A stretch of 64,000 bases of DNA. Origin: an uncultured Gammaproteobacteria bacterium. GTDB taxonomy: Bacteria > Pseudomonadota > Gammaproteobacteria > DRLM01. The notes beneath the pieces are model-generated. The model did no database searches. It was not told where the DNA came from and was given only the letters and a program-made list of their open reading frames with translations. Below are positions 7,792-16,718 of this stretch, in pieces (position 1 is the stretch's first letter; every line of letters begins with the position of its first letter). The position numbers and the translations under genes were made by a program. The stretch is taken from NCBI GenBank assembly GCA_947259075.1, contig CAMYKQ010000029.1, forward strand, positions 62,001 through 126,000, given 5' to 3'.

Positions 7792-8541
7792 GTGTCTAAA
7801 ACATCTTTAAAAATCACCATCAAACACACCGTGTGGGGTGTTTTGTTGATTTTGTTGATTGTCGGGGCCGTGTTAATAACCCCCGTTGTTGGCCTGCTTG
7901 CAGCCTTTGGCGTGCTTCCCGCCTACCTTTTAGCCGGTTTGGATTTCGTAGGTTTGGGAAAGCCATATCCCGAGCGCGTGATCGTGGAGATCGCGGATCA
8001 CCAATTCGCGATACCCCAGGGCTATTTCGGGAGCGGCGGACTAAGGCGGGAGAAAATCAAGGGCAGCCGCATGCAAATAAGGGCGCTCTTGCCCGATATG
8101 AAACCTTATGCCGAGGACACCAAGCAGGAGTTTGACAAGCCCGGTTGGGGGAGGGAAATATCTATTGGCCTCGGCGTCAGAGAAAGCAGGCCGAGCTTGG
8201 CGGGAGTCTATGAGAGAATAAAAGGGCAGTACTCGGAGCCTGTCTCAAGCGAGGAGATGAGCCGGATGGGGCTGGCACTTTATAGGGATCCGCGCAGACA
8301 TTGGGATGAATTGATGGTCCATCTAGAGGAGGGGAAGGTGACCTATATGGCGTTCTGTAAGCTATTAGAAAACATGCCGTCTCCAAGTTGTGACGTCTAT
8401 ATGGACTACACGGATGACATCTACATTGACTATAGCTTCGCTAGGGATCACCTGGAGCACTGGCGGGAGATCGATGGCGGGCTGAGAGAGCTGCTGCGTC
8501 ATTTTGAGCAGGCGGCAAAAACAAGCATAAACAATCAATAA
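7792..8541 (+). CDS. Unknown protein with N-terminal membrane anchor
   Basis: About 249 residues. An N-terminal hydrophobic stretch (VWGVLLILLIVGAVLITPVVGLL then GVLPAYLLAGLDFVG) is followed by a soluble, probably periplasmic domain. That domain contains RVIVEIADHQFAIPQGYF and a charged, acidic C-terminal half (DVYMDYTDDIYIDYSF). The GTG at 7792 is chosen because tgagg lies 6 nt upstream; TTG 7774 and GTG 7780 are in frame but poorly placed. The 'xxFxIPxxYF' pattern recalls some immunity-type proteins of interbacterial toxins, but this is only a resemblance. It lies between the secretion genes and the transposase. Confidence 0.7.
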   Translation: MSKTSLKITIKHTVWGVLLILLIVGAVLITPVVGLLAAFGVLPAYLLAGLDFVGLGKPYPERVIVEIADHQFAIPQGYFGSGGLRREKIKGSRMQIRALLPDMKPYAEDTKQEFDKPGWGREISIGLGVRESRPSLAGVYERIKGQYSEPVSSEEMSRMGLALYRDPRRHWDELMVHLEEGKVTYMAFCKLLENMPSPSCDVYMDYTDDIYIDYSFARDHLEHWREIDGGLRELLRHFEQAAKTSINNQ

Positions 8542-8574
8542 TAGGGGGCGAGGCATGCAAAGCGGTCTTAGCCC

Positions 8575-8607
8575 GGTAGGTTGGGCTGAATGAAATGAAG
8601 CCCAACA
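8575..8607. repeat. REP palindrome, left flank of RAYT gene
   Basis: The palindrome gttgggct...agcccaac has an internal gaatgaaatga loop and is preceded by ggtag. It is repeated in exact inverse orientation at 9161-9194 on the other side of the transposase gene. Confidence 0.9.
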
Positions 8608-8628
8608 TCACTGGGGGTGGATGAGCAA

Positions 8629-9159
8629 ATGCGTTACCGGCGTGCCGATACGGCGGGAGCAACCTATTTTTTCACTGTCAACCTGGCCGAACGTCGCTCC
8701 GATGTATTGGTGCGGCATATAGATGATTTGCGTGCGGTCATGGCAACCGTGAAAGGTACGCATCCGTTTGTCATGGTAGCCATGGTGGTACTGCCCGATC
8801 ACCTGCACGCGATATGGCGCTTGCCGCCGGGTGATGCGGAATACCCGTTGCGCTGGTCGCTGATCAAGGCGGGATTTTCGCGGCGGCTGACAAAAGGCGA
8901 GCACGTCCGCGCCAGCCGGGTCGCAAAACGTGAACGCGGCATCTGGCAGCGGCGGTATTGGGAACATCAAATCCGGAACGACGCCGACTTGGCGCGTCAT
9001 GTGGATTACATTCATTACAACCCAGTGAAGCATGGTTGGGTTACACGGGCTGTGGATTGGCCTCATTCAACCTTGCACGGGTACATCGAGCGGGGAATAG
9101 TGATCCCGGATTGGGGTGGGTGTGTGGATCATGAGGTGCCATGTTATGGCGAGCGGTGA
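8629..9159 (+). CDS. REP-associated tyrosine transposase (RAYT, Y1/TnpA_REP type)
   Basis: Single-copy HUH-type nuclease relative thought to cut and move REP sequences. The start MRYRRADTAGATYFFTVNL is the family N terminus. The HUH pair is in VVLPDHLHAIWRLP, where HLH supplies the metal-binding histidines. The catalytic Tyr is expected in HVDYIHYNPVKHGWV, with Tyr and Asn-Pro conserved. ATG 8629 is preferred because it gives the canonical MRYRR start; GTG 8617 is an in-frame alternative. The gene is intact and bracketed by inverted REPs, the standard RAYT arrangement. Confidence 0.95.
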   Translation: MRYRRADTAGATYFFTVNLAERRSDVLVRHIDDLRAVMATVKGTHPFVMVAMVVLPDHLHAIWRLPPGDAEYPLRWSLIKAGFSRRLTKGEHVRASRVAKRERGIWQRRYWEHQIRNDADLARHVDYIHYNPVKHGWVTRAVDWPHSTLHGYIERGIVIPDWGGCVDHEVPCYGER

Positions 9160-9160
9160 T

Positions 9161-9194
9161 GTGTTGGGCTTCATTTCATTCAGCCCAACCTACT
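9161..9194. repeat. REP palindrome, right flank of RAYT gene (inverted copy)
   Basis: Contains gttgggct, tcatttcattc and agcccaac followed by ctact. It is the reverse complement of the left copy including the flanking tag/cta bases. Confidence 0.9.
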
Positions 9195-9256
9195 GCACTC
9201 AAAGCATCCTGCTCTCGACTGTAAAGACAACATAAAGCTCGGCTCTGGGATGGCCG

Positions 9257-9340
9257 TTATCGATAGAGGCGAAAGCCCACAGGTTTGAGTCGATTGAAGG
9301 CATTCTCCGCGATGTGGCGGCGTGCGCTCAGGTGTAGGCT
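9257..9340 (-). pseudogene. 3' remnant of an IS5-family transposase
   Basis: Read on the minus strand, this short piece encodes ARRHIAENAFNRLKPVGFRL and a stop soon after. It resembles the C-terminal DDE-helix region of IS5-type transposases (RRH-IVENAF-KLK type motif with the final catalytic Glu). Nothing upstream on the minus strand continues the protein, so only the tail has survived. Confidence 0.6.
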
Positions 9341-9380
9341 TTCTTTCTCAATCCATGATTTGCGGTTAGCGGGGTACAGT

Positions 9381-9650
9381 ATGGATGTGAAAAATTTAGA
9401 TTGGGGTAGATTAGATTTATATTTTTTCTGGATACCATTTAGCATCGCGATTGTTCTTGTTTTTATTGATAAGAAGTATTTGCGAAAACATTACGAGAAC
9501 TACGAGGATTACGGTGTCCCGCGAAGGCGCTACATTGGGAAATCAAAAATAATTCCCAAGATATCTATATTGTTTGCTGTTTTGGGCGCTTTGGTTTTTA
9601 TAACTATTATTTTTTATATGATATTTTTTAAATTTATTTATGCAAGATAA
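9381..9650 (+). CDS. Small two-helix membrane protein upstream of the RTX gene
   Basis: A 90-residue protein starting MDVKNLDWGRLDLYFFW. It has two hydrophobic segments (about residues 12-27 and 66-87) and a basic, charged loop between them (DKKYLRKHYENYEDYGVPRRRY). Base composition is much more AT-rich than the neighbours, with many AAA, ATT and TTT codons, pointing to recent acquisition. The frame is also open upstream to 9285, but that part overlaps the IS remnant. It ends 70 bp before the RTX gene. I do not recognise a family; an immunity or accessory role for the RTX protein is only a positional guess. Confidence 0.55.
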   Translation: MDVKNLDWGRLDLYFFWIPFSIAIVLVFIDKKYLRKHYENYEDYGVPRRRYIGKSKIIPKISILFAVLGALVFITIIFYMIFFKFIYAR

Positions 9651-9720
9651 TTGATTGGCGTGAGGTGGGGTGTTGTTTGGGGTAATGTTATATCGAATGA
9701 AAATAAAGGGGGGTTGAAAA

Positions 9721-12700
9721 ATGCCAGCAATAATTCCATGGCGGCAAGCTGCGTACGATTCAGTAAATAATCTAGAAACTGCTGTTAATGTCATTAAGGT
9801 GGCAGATGGCATCAACACCGTGACTGATGCCGTAACTGATGCCACGGCTGATGAAAAATCCAAATACTTGGATTCCTTGAGTGCAGGTATTGGTGCGACT
9901 ACGGCACTTCTTTCAAGTTTAGAGCCTTTAGTAAGAACAACGCCAGGCGCAGCTCTTATTCTGTCTGGTTCCCATTTAGCTGTGCTCGCTAGTCTGGCTA
10001 ACGTTCTCCAGCACGGCTTGGAAGGAGATCTCGAAGCTAAGCATGTCGTGGCTGCGTTGGAGAACATTGCAGGTTTTCTAACGGCGGCCAGTGAAATCGC
10101 CATGAAAATTCCCGCGCCGCAAGCCAAAGCCTTGGCGGTGGCTTTGGGTTTGGTGTCGCTGGCATTGAATAATCCCGATAAAATCGGTCTTGTTTTCACC
10201 GATGAATTCAATGCAGAAATAAATGATACGGTTCAAAAGCTCGACAAGGCCATCAATAATTTTGTTGATGACTTCATCTCCGATCTGCAAAAAGACCTGA
10301 ATAGCATTATCAGCGCTTTTAAAAGTAGTGGTGGCGCCGCGCCGCTTGCGCCCACGGTCATTCCACTTGTGTTGCCGCCACCATCGGCGGGGGGCGGCCT
10401 CATCGATGTCTCGGATGGCCGGCCGTACGATGCGGCGACCGGCACTTATCCAACCGAACCCTTGGCTGAATATTACAACAACAGCGGTGAATTCTATGGT
10501 GGCGGCGGGGATGATTATATTGTAGGCGACGGTGGCCCCAATACTTTTTACGGTAACGCGGATAACGATGAGCTGCATGGCGGGGGAGGTGACGACTTTC
10601 TCCATGGTGGGCTTGGCAATGACTGGGTGTTCGGCGAGGCGGGTAATGATGCCTTGGTCGGTTACGATGGCGTAAACGTGCTCGACGGCGGCGACGGAGA
10701 TGACGGTTTAATCGGTGGGGCCTTCGTTGATGTTATGTATGGCCAAGGGGGTAATGATGTCCTCATTAGTTTTAATGGCGGCTTCGCCACCATGTACGGT
10801 GGTGAAGGCGATGATATTTTGTCTGCTGACGATAAAGATGATTTTCTCGATGGCGGCGCCGGCGCCGACTATCTGTTTGGCGGTGGAGGTCACGATACTC
10901 TCTACGGTGGCGATGGGGATGATTTTATTAGCGGGACGGGTACGCAAGACACGGAAGTGGCCCTCGAGAATGATTATATAGAGGGTGGCTTGGGGAATGA
11001 CACAATCTTAGCCTTCGGCGGTGATGATTATGTGAGTGGTGGTGATGGACATGATGTGATCGTTGGTGGTCAAGGTCGTGACGTTATCTATGGCGGCGAC
11101 GGTGATGATGTGGTGTTTGGCGGATATATAAACTACGCATTCGAGGTATATACACTTTATGTAGACTACAATGTGCCTTCCGCGGTGAGCGGCTTTTTTT
11201 CGTATACAGAGGTGCCAACGCGTAATCTGCTCGTTGCCGATCATTACATGGAATCGTTCCCCTTCGCCGGTGCGTTTTCATATGACTATATTCATGTTAC
11301 GGAAATCGATCCCGTAGTTGACAATAAGTACGTCAGCGGTGAGGCGGGCAATGACATTATATTTGGCGCGGGCGGTCACGATACGCTTGATGGCGGCGAA
11401 GGTGATGACGCCTTGTATGGACAAGCGGGCGACGATGGACTGTTCGGCGGCAACGGCAATGACACGCTTTATGGTGGGGCAGGGGATGACGTGCTGGTGG
11501 GTGGCGCGGGGCGCGATGTTTTATTTGGCGGCGGCGGGTCTGATTTTATTTTTGGCGGCACCGAGAATGATTTGATTCGCGGTGGGGAGGGCGATGACTT
11601 TCTTTATGGCGCTGAGGGTGATGATGCCATTGTCGGCGGTGATGGAAATGATAACGTCGAGGGCGGTATTGGGAATGATTGGCTTGAAGGGGGTATTGGT
11701 GATGACACCATTCTCGCTGGGGACGGCGCTGATATTATTTTAGCTGGAGAGGGCGCGGATAATGTCTTCGGTGGCGACGGCGCTGAGATTATTTTAGGTG
11801 GAGAGGGCGAGGATGTGCTCTTTGGCGAAGCGGGTGATGATCAACTCGAGGGGGGTGCAGGCACTGACATAATTCGCGGTGGCGACGGGGATGACTTTAT
11901 TTTTGGCGATGAGGGTGCGGATAAGCTCTACGGTGACGCCGGAAGCGATGAAGTTCAGGGGGGCGATGGCGACGACACGATAGAAGGCGGCGACGGCATC
12001 GATTATTTGTTCGGTGACCAAGGCAATGACTCCATAAGCGGTGGCGCTGATAATGACGTCCTGGTGGGTGACAGCGGTGACGACACCCTGAACGGCGATG
12101 AGGGGGATGATGAGCTTTACGGCAGTGAGGGCGCGGACTACCTCGATGGCGGGGCTGGCGACGACACGCTCTATGGTGGTGTTGGCAACGATGTGTTGAT
12201 CGGTGGTGTGGGTGCCGATGGCCTGAGTGGCGAGGAGGGGCGCGACACCTATAAATACAGTGACGCGGGCGGTCATGTAGTTATCTCAGATACCTCGGGT
12301 GTCGACACCCTTGAGTTCGCTGAGGGTGCGACGCCTACCGGCTATTCAGCGGATGCCTCCGGCTCGGTCGTCACCTTTTTGTTCGATAGCGGCGGATCGG
12401 TCAGGTTTAACCGGCATGAGGTCGAGTTGGTCAGGTTTGCGTCTGGCACCATGCACTCGATCGAGGGCTGGGAAGCGGGGATTGGTGAGACCTCTGCTGG
12501 CTTCATCGGTGATGATGATCTTATAGGCACGGAGCGGAACGATTACCTGGATGGTGACGCGGGGAATGATCGTCTTTCCGGCTCTGGTGGTGATGACCGT
12601 CTGTTTGGCGGCTTTGGTAATGATGTTATTTCTGGTGGTACCGGTTACGACGAATTAGCCGGTGGTCAAGGTGACGACTCCTATCTCTTTGAGTTGGGTG

Positions 12701-15700
12701 GCGGGCAAGATGTCATCTTCAATTATGTCCCCGCTTCCAGCAGTCACGCGGGTGGTGGCGCTCAAGATGTCATTATGCTCAATGGCGGGTATAGCAGCGA
12801 TCAGTATGTTGGTCTTGATCTGCAGGGCTATTCAGGTGTCCGGGTTGATTATGTGTATGACACGGGCAGTGGCTATCAAGCCGTGGTTGAGTCGGACAAT
12901 CTCGTTCTCGGAGCAGGCATTAATCCCGCTGATGTTGAGTTTGAGCAAGAGGGCGATGATCTGCTTCTTTCCGTCGTGGATGCTGTAGATCAAATCCGCA
13001 TCAAAAATTGGTTTCTCGGTAACGCCTATCAGCTCGATGGGATTGAGTTTGCCAATGGGCGTACGTTGACGCCGGACGATGTCCGCGCGGTTTTAAGCCT
13101 CGGCGGGCTATTGCCGGAAAATTCCGCTCCCATGGCGATTGAACCACTCTCCGCCCAGCTATTGTTTACCGGGGAAACATCTCAGTTCTGGCTTCCACCG
13201 CTTGCATTTTTGGATACGGATATCGGCGATAAGTTGAGCTACTCGGCCACGCTTGCCGATGGCTCCACATTACCGACTTGGCTTACGTTTGATGATGATC
13301 CGCTCTCGTTCTCCCTAACGCCCGCTACGGATGATGAGGGTGTTTATGAGATTTCAATTACCGCCACCGATCTCGAAGGCTATTCGAGTTCGAGCAGCTT
13401 TAATTTGTTTATTACCCCGCTGAACCGGGAGATCGTCGGAACCGACCAGTATGATTTCCTCAATGGTGGCATCGGTGCTGACACCATCACCGGTCTAGCA
13501 GGCAATGATTGGCTGTGGGGGTATGAAGGCGCGGACACGCTGCTGGGTGGTGATGGGAACGACTACCTGGTTGGCGGAGCATATGACAATGGGGAGCTGG
13601 GTCAGCATGCCCTATATTGGACGGCCTCATCAGGCTATCCCGCTGACGGTGGCGATGCGCTGTATGGTGAGGCGGGACATGATTTGCTGCTGGGTGGTAC
13701 TGGTAATGATTATCTAGATGGCGGCACGGGCAATGATAATTTAGCCGGTGGCTATGGCAGTGATACTTATCGCTTTGAGCGGGGTTACGGCGTTGATGTT
13801 GTTATGGATCATGCCTATGCGCCAGGTAGCCTTTCTTCCATCAGAGCGGCCACGATCGGTAATGTGGATGTCTTGAGTTTTGGCCCTGGTATTTCACCTG
13901 CCGATCTTAATGTCATCCTTGAATATGACTATTCTTGGTGGTCGGGCGAGTTGGAAATCTCGGCGATGTCGATAGGGGTTGAAGGGTCGGCCGATCGAGT
14001 CATTATTGATAATAGAGATTTTCTAGACGGGTTGATCGAGCAGTTTGTTTTTGATGGTGGAGATGTATTGTCGCTGGAAGATGTTGTGGCGCTGGGTCAT
14101 CCCGGCACCGTGATTTTCTCGGGTAGTGGGCTTTACCCGCTTGAATATCAACCCGCGGTCTCATTGAATAAGCCCTTGTTTATGCAAGCCGCCATTGCGG
14201 GTGAATCGTTTAGTCTGCAGTTGCTATCAGATCAGTTCGTTTCCAATAGCGGCTCGCCATTGGAATATGAGGTATCGACCTTGGGGGCGCCATTCCCAAG
14301 CTGGCTGAGCTTCGACCCGGAAACGCGAATCCTTTCCGGGTTGCCCGGCGAGCAGGATTTGGGTGCGGTCATGATAAATATTTATGCGAATGACGGGTTG
14401 CCGGGACGTCAAGGTTCTGATTCTTTCACCCTTATGGTGGAAGCGGGGAATCATGTACCCGTCTTGGCTACAGTGCTGGCGGATCAAGTGGCTGTCGAGG
14501 ATGCGGCATTCAGTTATCAAGTGCCCGCGGATGCCTTTGTTGATGCTGATGCGGGTGATAGTTTGCAATTCAGCGCGCGGTTGGCTGATGGCTCGGTATT
14601 GCCAGCATGGTTGCAATTTGATGCGGAAACCAGAACGTTTAGCGGTATGCCTTTAAATCAAGACGTGGGGGCGTTGGAAGTAGAAGTTAGGGCGGACGAT
14701 GGCCGTGGTGGTGTTGTTTCTGATGTGTTTTTATTGAATGTTGAGAACACGAATGATGCGCCGACCGTCGCTACTCTTCTGGCATCCCAGGCCGTACAGG
14801 CAGGGGCTGCATATAGTTATGCAATCCCAAATAACACCTTCATTGATGTTGATGTGGGCGATCAGCTCAGTCTTTCCGCTACATTGGAAAACGGTGATCC
14901 CCTGCCTGCATGGTTGACCTTTGATGCCGTCACCGGCATCTTTTCGGGTGCGCCTGGTAATCAGGAAGTGGGGGCGACGGTGGTTAAGTTGACCGCCCTT
15001 GATAACGCCGGTGCGGCAGCATCGACAACATTAACTATTAATGTCGAGGGAACGGCCGGGGAAGTTATTTCAGGGACCCAAATGAACGACACCCTATATG
15101 GCACGTCCAGCAACGACACCATCATAGGCGGGTCGGGGTCTGACACGCTGTATGGTGGCGATGGAGACGACACCTTCCTGGTCTACGGCACGGACAGTTC
15201 ATCCGACGTATTCAACGGCGGTGCGGGCTACGACCGCGTTTTGGGCGGTCAAGGAGATGACACCATCCGCGTCAGCAACTTCAGTGGAGACAACACCGTC
15301 GAGCTCATTGATGGAGGCGCCGGCATCAACGTGATCGAAGGCCATAGCAGCGTCAACACCATCGACCTTAGTGGCACCACGCTGCTCAACATCAGTCATG
15401 TTGATGCGGGTGGGGGCAATGACACCGTGATAGGCACGTCCAGCAACGACACCATCATAGGCGGGTCGGGGTCTGACACGCTGTATGGTGGCGATGGAGA
15501 CGATGTTCTAAATGGCGGCACAGGGAACGACAATCTGCGCGGTGACCATGGCGGCGACGTCTATCTTTTCGGGCGCGGTGGCGGGCAGGATATCGTTTAC
15601 GACTATGATGATAACGATGTACTAAGTAATGGCGCGATCAAAGATCGGCTGCAGTTCGATGCAGGGATTGCGGCGGATCAGCTGTGGTTTAGCCGCAGCG

Positions 15701-15957
15701 CGAATAGTTTGAAGGTGGCCGTGATAGGTGCATCGGATTCAGTTACGATTGATAACTGGTTTGCGGGAAGTAATTATCAACTGGAGGAATTTCATCTGGC
15801 TGGAGGCTCTACTTTGTTGCAGAACCAAGTGCAGCAATTGGTGGATGCCATGGCGGCCTTCGCGCCGCCGGCCAGCGGGCAGTTGACCTTGCCGTCCGAT
15901 TTGCAGGACGCCTTGGCGCCGGTGATTGCGTCGAGCTGGCAAACGGCGGCGGCCTGA
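9721..15957 (+). CDS. Giant RTX repeat protein, probable type I secretion substrate
   Basis: A 2078-residue protein with a strong ribosome site (aaggggggttgaaaaATG). Residues 1-200 are helical with hydrophobic stretches and no signal peptide. RTX calcium-binding nonapeptides (GGxGxDxUx) start near 255 and run in blocks to about 830, then 930-1010, 1238-1360 and 1783-1945. Between them lie cadherin/He-PIG-like beta-sandwich domains at about 1137-1235, 1475-1575, 1580-1677 and 1682-1780 (pattern D-GD-L-fsA-LadGs-LPaWL-fd---t-FSG-P). Haemolysin-related domains with IKNWFLGNAYQLDGIEFANG (about 1100) and IDNWFAGSNYQLEEFHLAGG (about 2020) are also present. The C terminus (DLQDALAPVIASSWQTAAA) fits a type I signal. 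It could be an adhesin or a toxin; no enzyme domain is recognised. Confidence 0.95.
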   Translation: MPAIIPWRQAAYDSVNNLETAVNVIKVADGINTVTDAVTDATADEKSKYLDSLSAGIGATTALLSSLEPLVRTTPGAALILSGSHLAVLASLANVLQHGLEGDLEAKHVVAALENIAGFLTAASEIAMKIPAPQAKALAVALGLVSLALNNPDKIGLVFTDEFNAEINDTVQKLDKAINNFVDDFISDLQKDLNSIISAFKSSGGAAPLAPTVIPLVLPPPSAGGGLIDVSDGRPYDAATGTYPTEPLAEYYNNSGEFYGGGGDDYIVGDGGPNTFYGNADNDELHGGGGDDFLHGGLGNDWVFGEAGNDALVGYDGVNVLDGGDGDDGLIGGAFVDVMYGQGGNDVLISFNGGFATMYGGEGDDILSADDKDDFLDGGAGADYLFGGGGHDTLYGGDGDDFISGTGTQDTEVALENDYIEGGLGNDTILAFGGDDYVSGGDGHDVIVGGQGRDVIYGGDGDDVVFGGYINYAFEVYTLYVDYNVPSAVSGFFSYTEVPTRNLLVADHYMESFPFAGAFSYDYIHVTEIDPVVDNKYVSGEAGNDIIFGAGGHDTLDGGEGDDALYGQAGDDGLFGGNGNDTLYGGAGDDVLVGGAGRDVLFGGGGSDFIFGGTENDLIRGGEGDDFLYGAEGDDAIVGGDGNDNVEGGIGNDWLEGGIGDDTILAGDGADIILAGEGADNVFGGDGAEIILGGEGEDVLFGEAGDDQLEGGAGTDIIRGGDGDDFIFGDEGADKLYGDAGSDEVQGGDGDDTIEGGDGIDYLFGDQGNDSISGGADNDVLVGDSGDDTLNGDEGDDELYGSEGADYLDGGAGDDTLYGGVGNDVLIGGVGADGLSGEEGRDTYKYSDAGGHVVISDTSGVDTLEFAEGATPTGYSADASGSVVTFLFDSGGSVRFNRHEVELVRFASGTMHSIEGWEAGIGETSAGFIGDDDLIGTERNDYLDGDAGNDRLSGSGGDDRLFGGFGNDVISGGTGYDELAGGQGDDSYLFELGGGQDVIFNYVPASSSHAGGGAQDVIMLNGGYSSDQYVGLDLQGYSGVRVDYVYDTGSGYQAVVESDNLVLGAGINPADVEFEQEGDDLLLSVVDAVDQIRIKNWFLGNAYQLDGIEFANGRTLTPDDVRAVLSLGGLLPENSAPMAIEPLSAQLLFTGETSQFWLPPLAFLDTDIGDKLSYSATLADGSTLPTWLTFDDDPLSFSLTPATDDEGVYEISITATDLEGYSSSSSFNLFITPLNREIVGTDQYDFLNGGIGADTITGLAGNDWLWGYEGADTLLGGDGNDYLVGGAYDNGELGQHALYWTASSGYPADGGDALYGEAGHDLLLGGTGNDYLDGGTGNDNLAGGYGSDTYRFERGYGVDVVMDHAYAPGSLSSIRAATIGNVDVLSFGPGISPADLNVILEYDYSWWSGELEISAMSIGVEGSADRVIIDNRDFLDGLIEQFVFDGGDVLSLEDVVALGHPGTVIFSGSGLYPLEYQPAVSLNKPLFMQAAIAGESFSLQLLSDQFVSNSGSPLEYEVSTLGAPFPSWLSFDPETRILSGLPGEQDLGAVMINIYANDGLPGRQGSDSFTLMVEAGNHVPVLATVLADQVAVEDAAFSYQVPADAFVDADAGDSLQFSARLADGSVLPAWLQFDAETRTFSGMPLNQDVGALEVEVRADDGRGGVVSDVFLLNVENTNDAPTVATLLASQAVQAGAAYSYAIPNNTFIDVDVGDQLSLSATLENGDPLPAWLTFDAVTGIFSGAPGNQEVGATVVKLTALDNAGAAASTTLTINVEGTAGEVISGTQMNDTLYGTSSNDTIIGGSGSDTLYGGDGDDTFLVYGTDSSSDVFNGGAGYDRVLGGQGDDTIRVSNFSGDNTVELIDGGAGINVIEGHSSVNTIDLSGTTLLNISHVDAGGGNDTVIGTSSNDTIIGGSGSDTLYGGDGDDVLNGGTGNDNLRGDHGGDVYLFGRGGGQDIVYDYDDNDVLSNGAIKDRLQFDAGIAADQLWFSRSANSLKVAVIGASDSVTIDNWFAGSNYQLEEFHLAGGSTLLQNQVQQLVDAMAAFAPPASGQLTLPSDLQDALAPVIASSWQTAAA
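15100..15503. repeat. Perfect 71-bp direct repeat inside the RTX gene (15100-15170 and 15433-15503)
   Basis: The two 71-bp copies are identical and start 333 bp (111 codons) apart, so recombination between them would delete or duplicate an in-frame block. They encode GTSSNDTIIGGSGSDTLYGG and the following residues. Other RTX units in the gene differ in DNA sequence, so this pair is recent or maintained by conversion. Confidence 0.9.
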
Positions 15958-15994
15958 TAAGCAGCGGCTTAATAATTTAAGAGGTATGTTTGCG

Positions 15995-16027
15995 GGCGCC
16001 ATCCTTGGGGATGGCGCCTTTTTCTTT
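15995..16027 (+). terminator. Intrinsic terminator after the RTX gene
   Basis: The 10-bp perfect stem ggcgccatcc / ggatggcgcc (15995-16004, 16009-16018) with loop ttgg is followed by tttttctttt. It lies 38 bp after the RTX stop. Confidence 0.9.
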
Positions 16028-16186
16028 TGGGGCTTGTTCGATATTCATTTTTGAGGTGAGGTCGCTTCTTTTTGGTTTTTTCAAGTCGGACCTGCTTTAG
16101 TTGTCTCGGTTTGGGGCGGCGTGGTTGAGGGCTATAAAATGTCTGAGTTAGCATTCCCCCATAAAATATCAATGTTAATGAGCGCG

Positions 16187-16222
16187 TTGACACTGCCGAT
16201 AAATAGTACCAAAATAGTCCAC
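16187..16222 (+). promoter_or_regulatory. suf promoter with overlapping SufR/IscR-like operator
   Basis: TTGACA (16187-16192), a 17-nt spacer, then CAAAAT (16210-16215) form a sigma-70-type promoter. Overlapping the -10 is tACCaaaatAGTCC, which matches the right half and central A/T tract of Rrf2-family (IscR type 1) sites and only part of the left half. The first gene downstream encodes an Rrf2 regulator, so autoregulation is expected. Promoter fairly likely; operator tentative. Confidence 0.45.
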
Positions 16223-16245
16223 ATTCATGATTCGAGGTGTATCAC

Positions 16246-16701
16246 GTGTTGCGCGTGGGTAAATTAACCGATTACGGCACGGTCGTGATGACCTATCTGG
16301 CCCGCGAGCCGGAGCAGATGCGCAGCGCCAATGACATTGCCGCCGAGCTGGGGCTGGCCCTGCCGACGGTGAGCAAGATTCTCAAGGCTTTGTTGCATCA
16401 CGGTTTGTTGGTGTCGCACCGCGGCGCGAAGGGGGGCTATACCTTAGCGGCGCCAGCGGAGGCCATTTCGGTGGCGCAGATCATCGCCGCCATCGAAGGG
16501 CCCATCGCGCTCACTGAGTGCAGCGACACCGAGGGCAGCTGTAATCAGGAAACCGGCTGTTCGGTGCGCGGAAATTGGCAGCGGATCAATCGCGCGGTGC
16601 GCGAGGCCTTGGAGAATGTATCCTTGGCCGAATTGGCGCGGCCGGTCCAGCCCATACGTTTTATGACGCCCGGCGCTTTGCCCAGCGCGGGCAGTCTGTG
16701 A
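16246..16701 (+). CDS. sufR: SUF system Rrf2-family regulator SufR
   Basis: DNA-binding repressor of the suf operon that senses Fe-S status. Residues 1-75 form the winged helix (LRVGKLTDYGTVVMTYLA, then LPTVSKILKALLHHGLLVSHRGAKGGY). Three cysteines in ECSDTEGSCNQETGCSV (about residues 89-105) are spaced as in cluster-binding Rrf2 proteins. The GTG at 16246 is preferred: cgagg lies 8 nt upstream and it gives the usual MLR-x-x-KLTDY start. GTG 16237 is in frame but would lie inside that ribosome site. The gene is 17 nt before sufB and heads the operon. Confidence 0.93.
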   Translation: MLRVGKLTDYGTVVMTYLAREPEQMRSANDIAAELGLALPTVSKILKALLHHGLLVSHRGAKGGYTLAAPAEAISVAQIIAAIEGPIALTECSDTEGSCNQETGCSVRGNWQRINRAVREALENVSLAELARPVQPIRFMTPGALPSAGSL

Positions 16702-16718
16702 GATTTACGGAGTAGCTT

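Noticed and set aside
10078-12526. Several antisense frames within the RTX gene rich in Ile/Thr/Ala
   Set aside because: They mirror the repetitive Gly-Asp coding strand and have no independent features.
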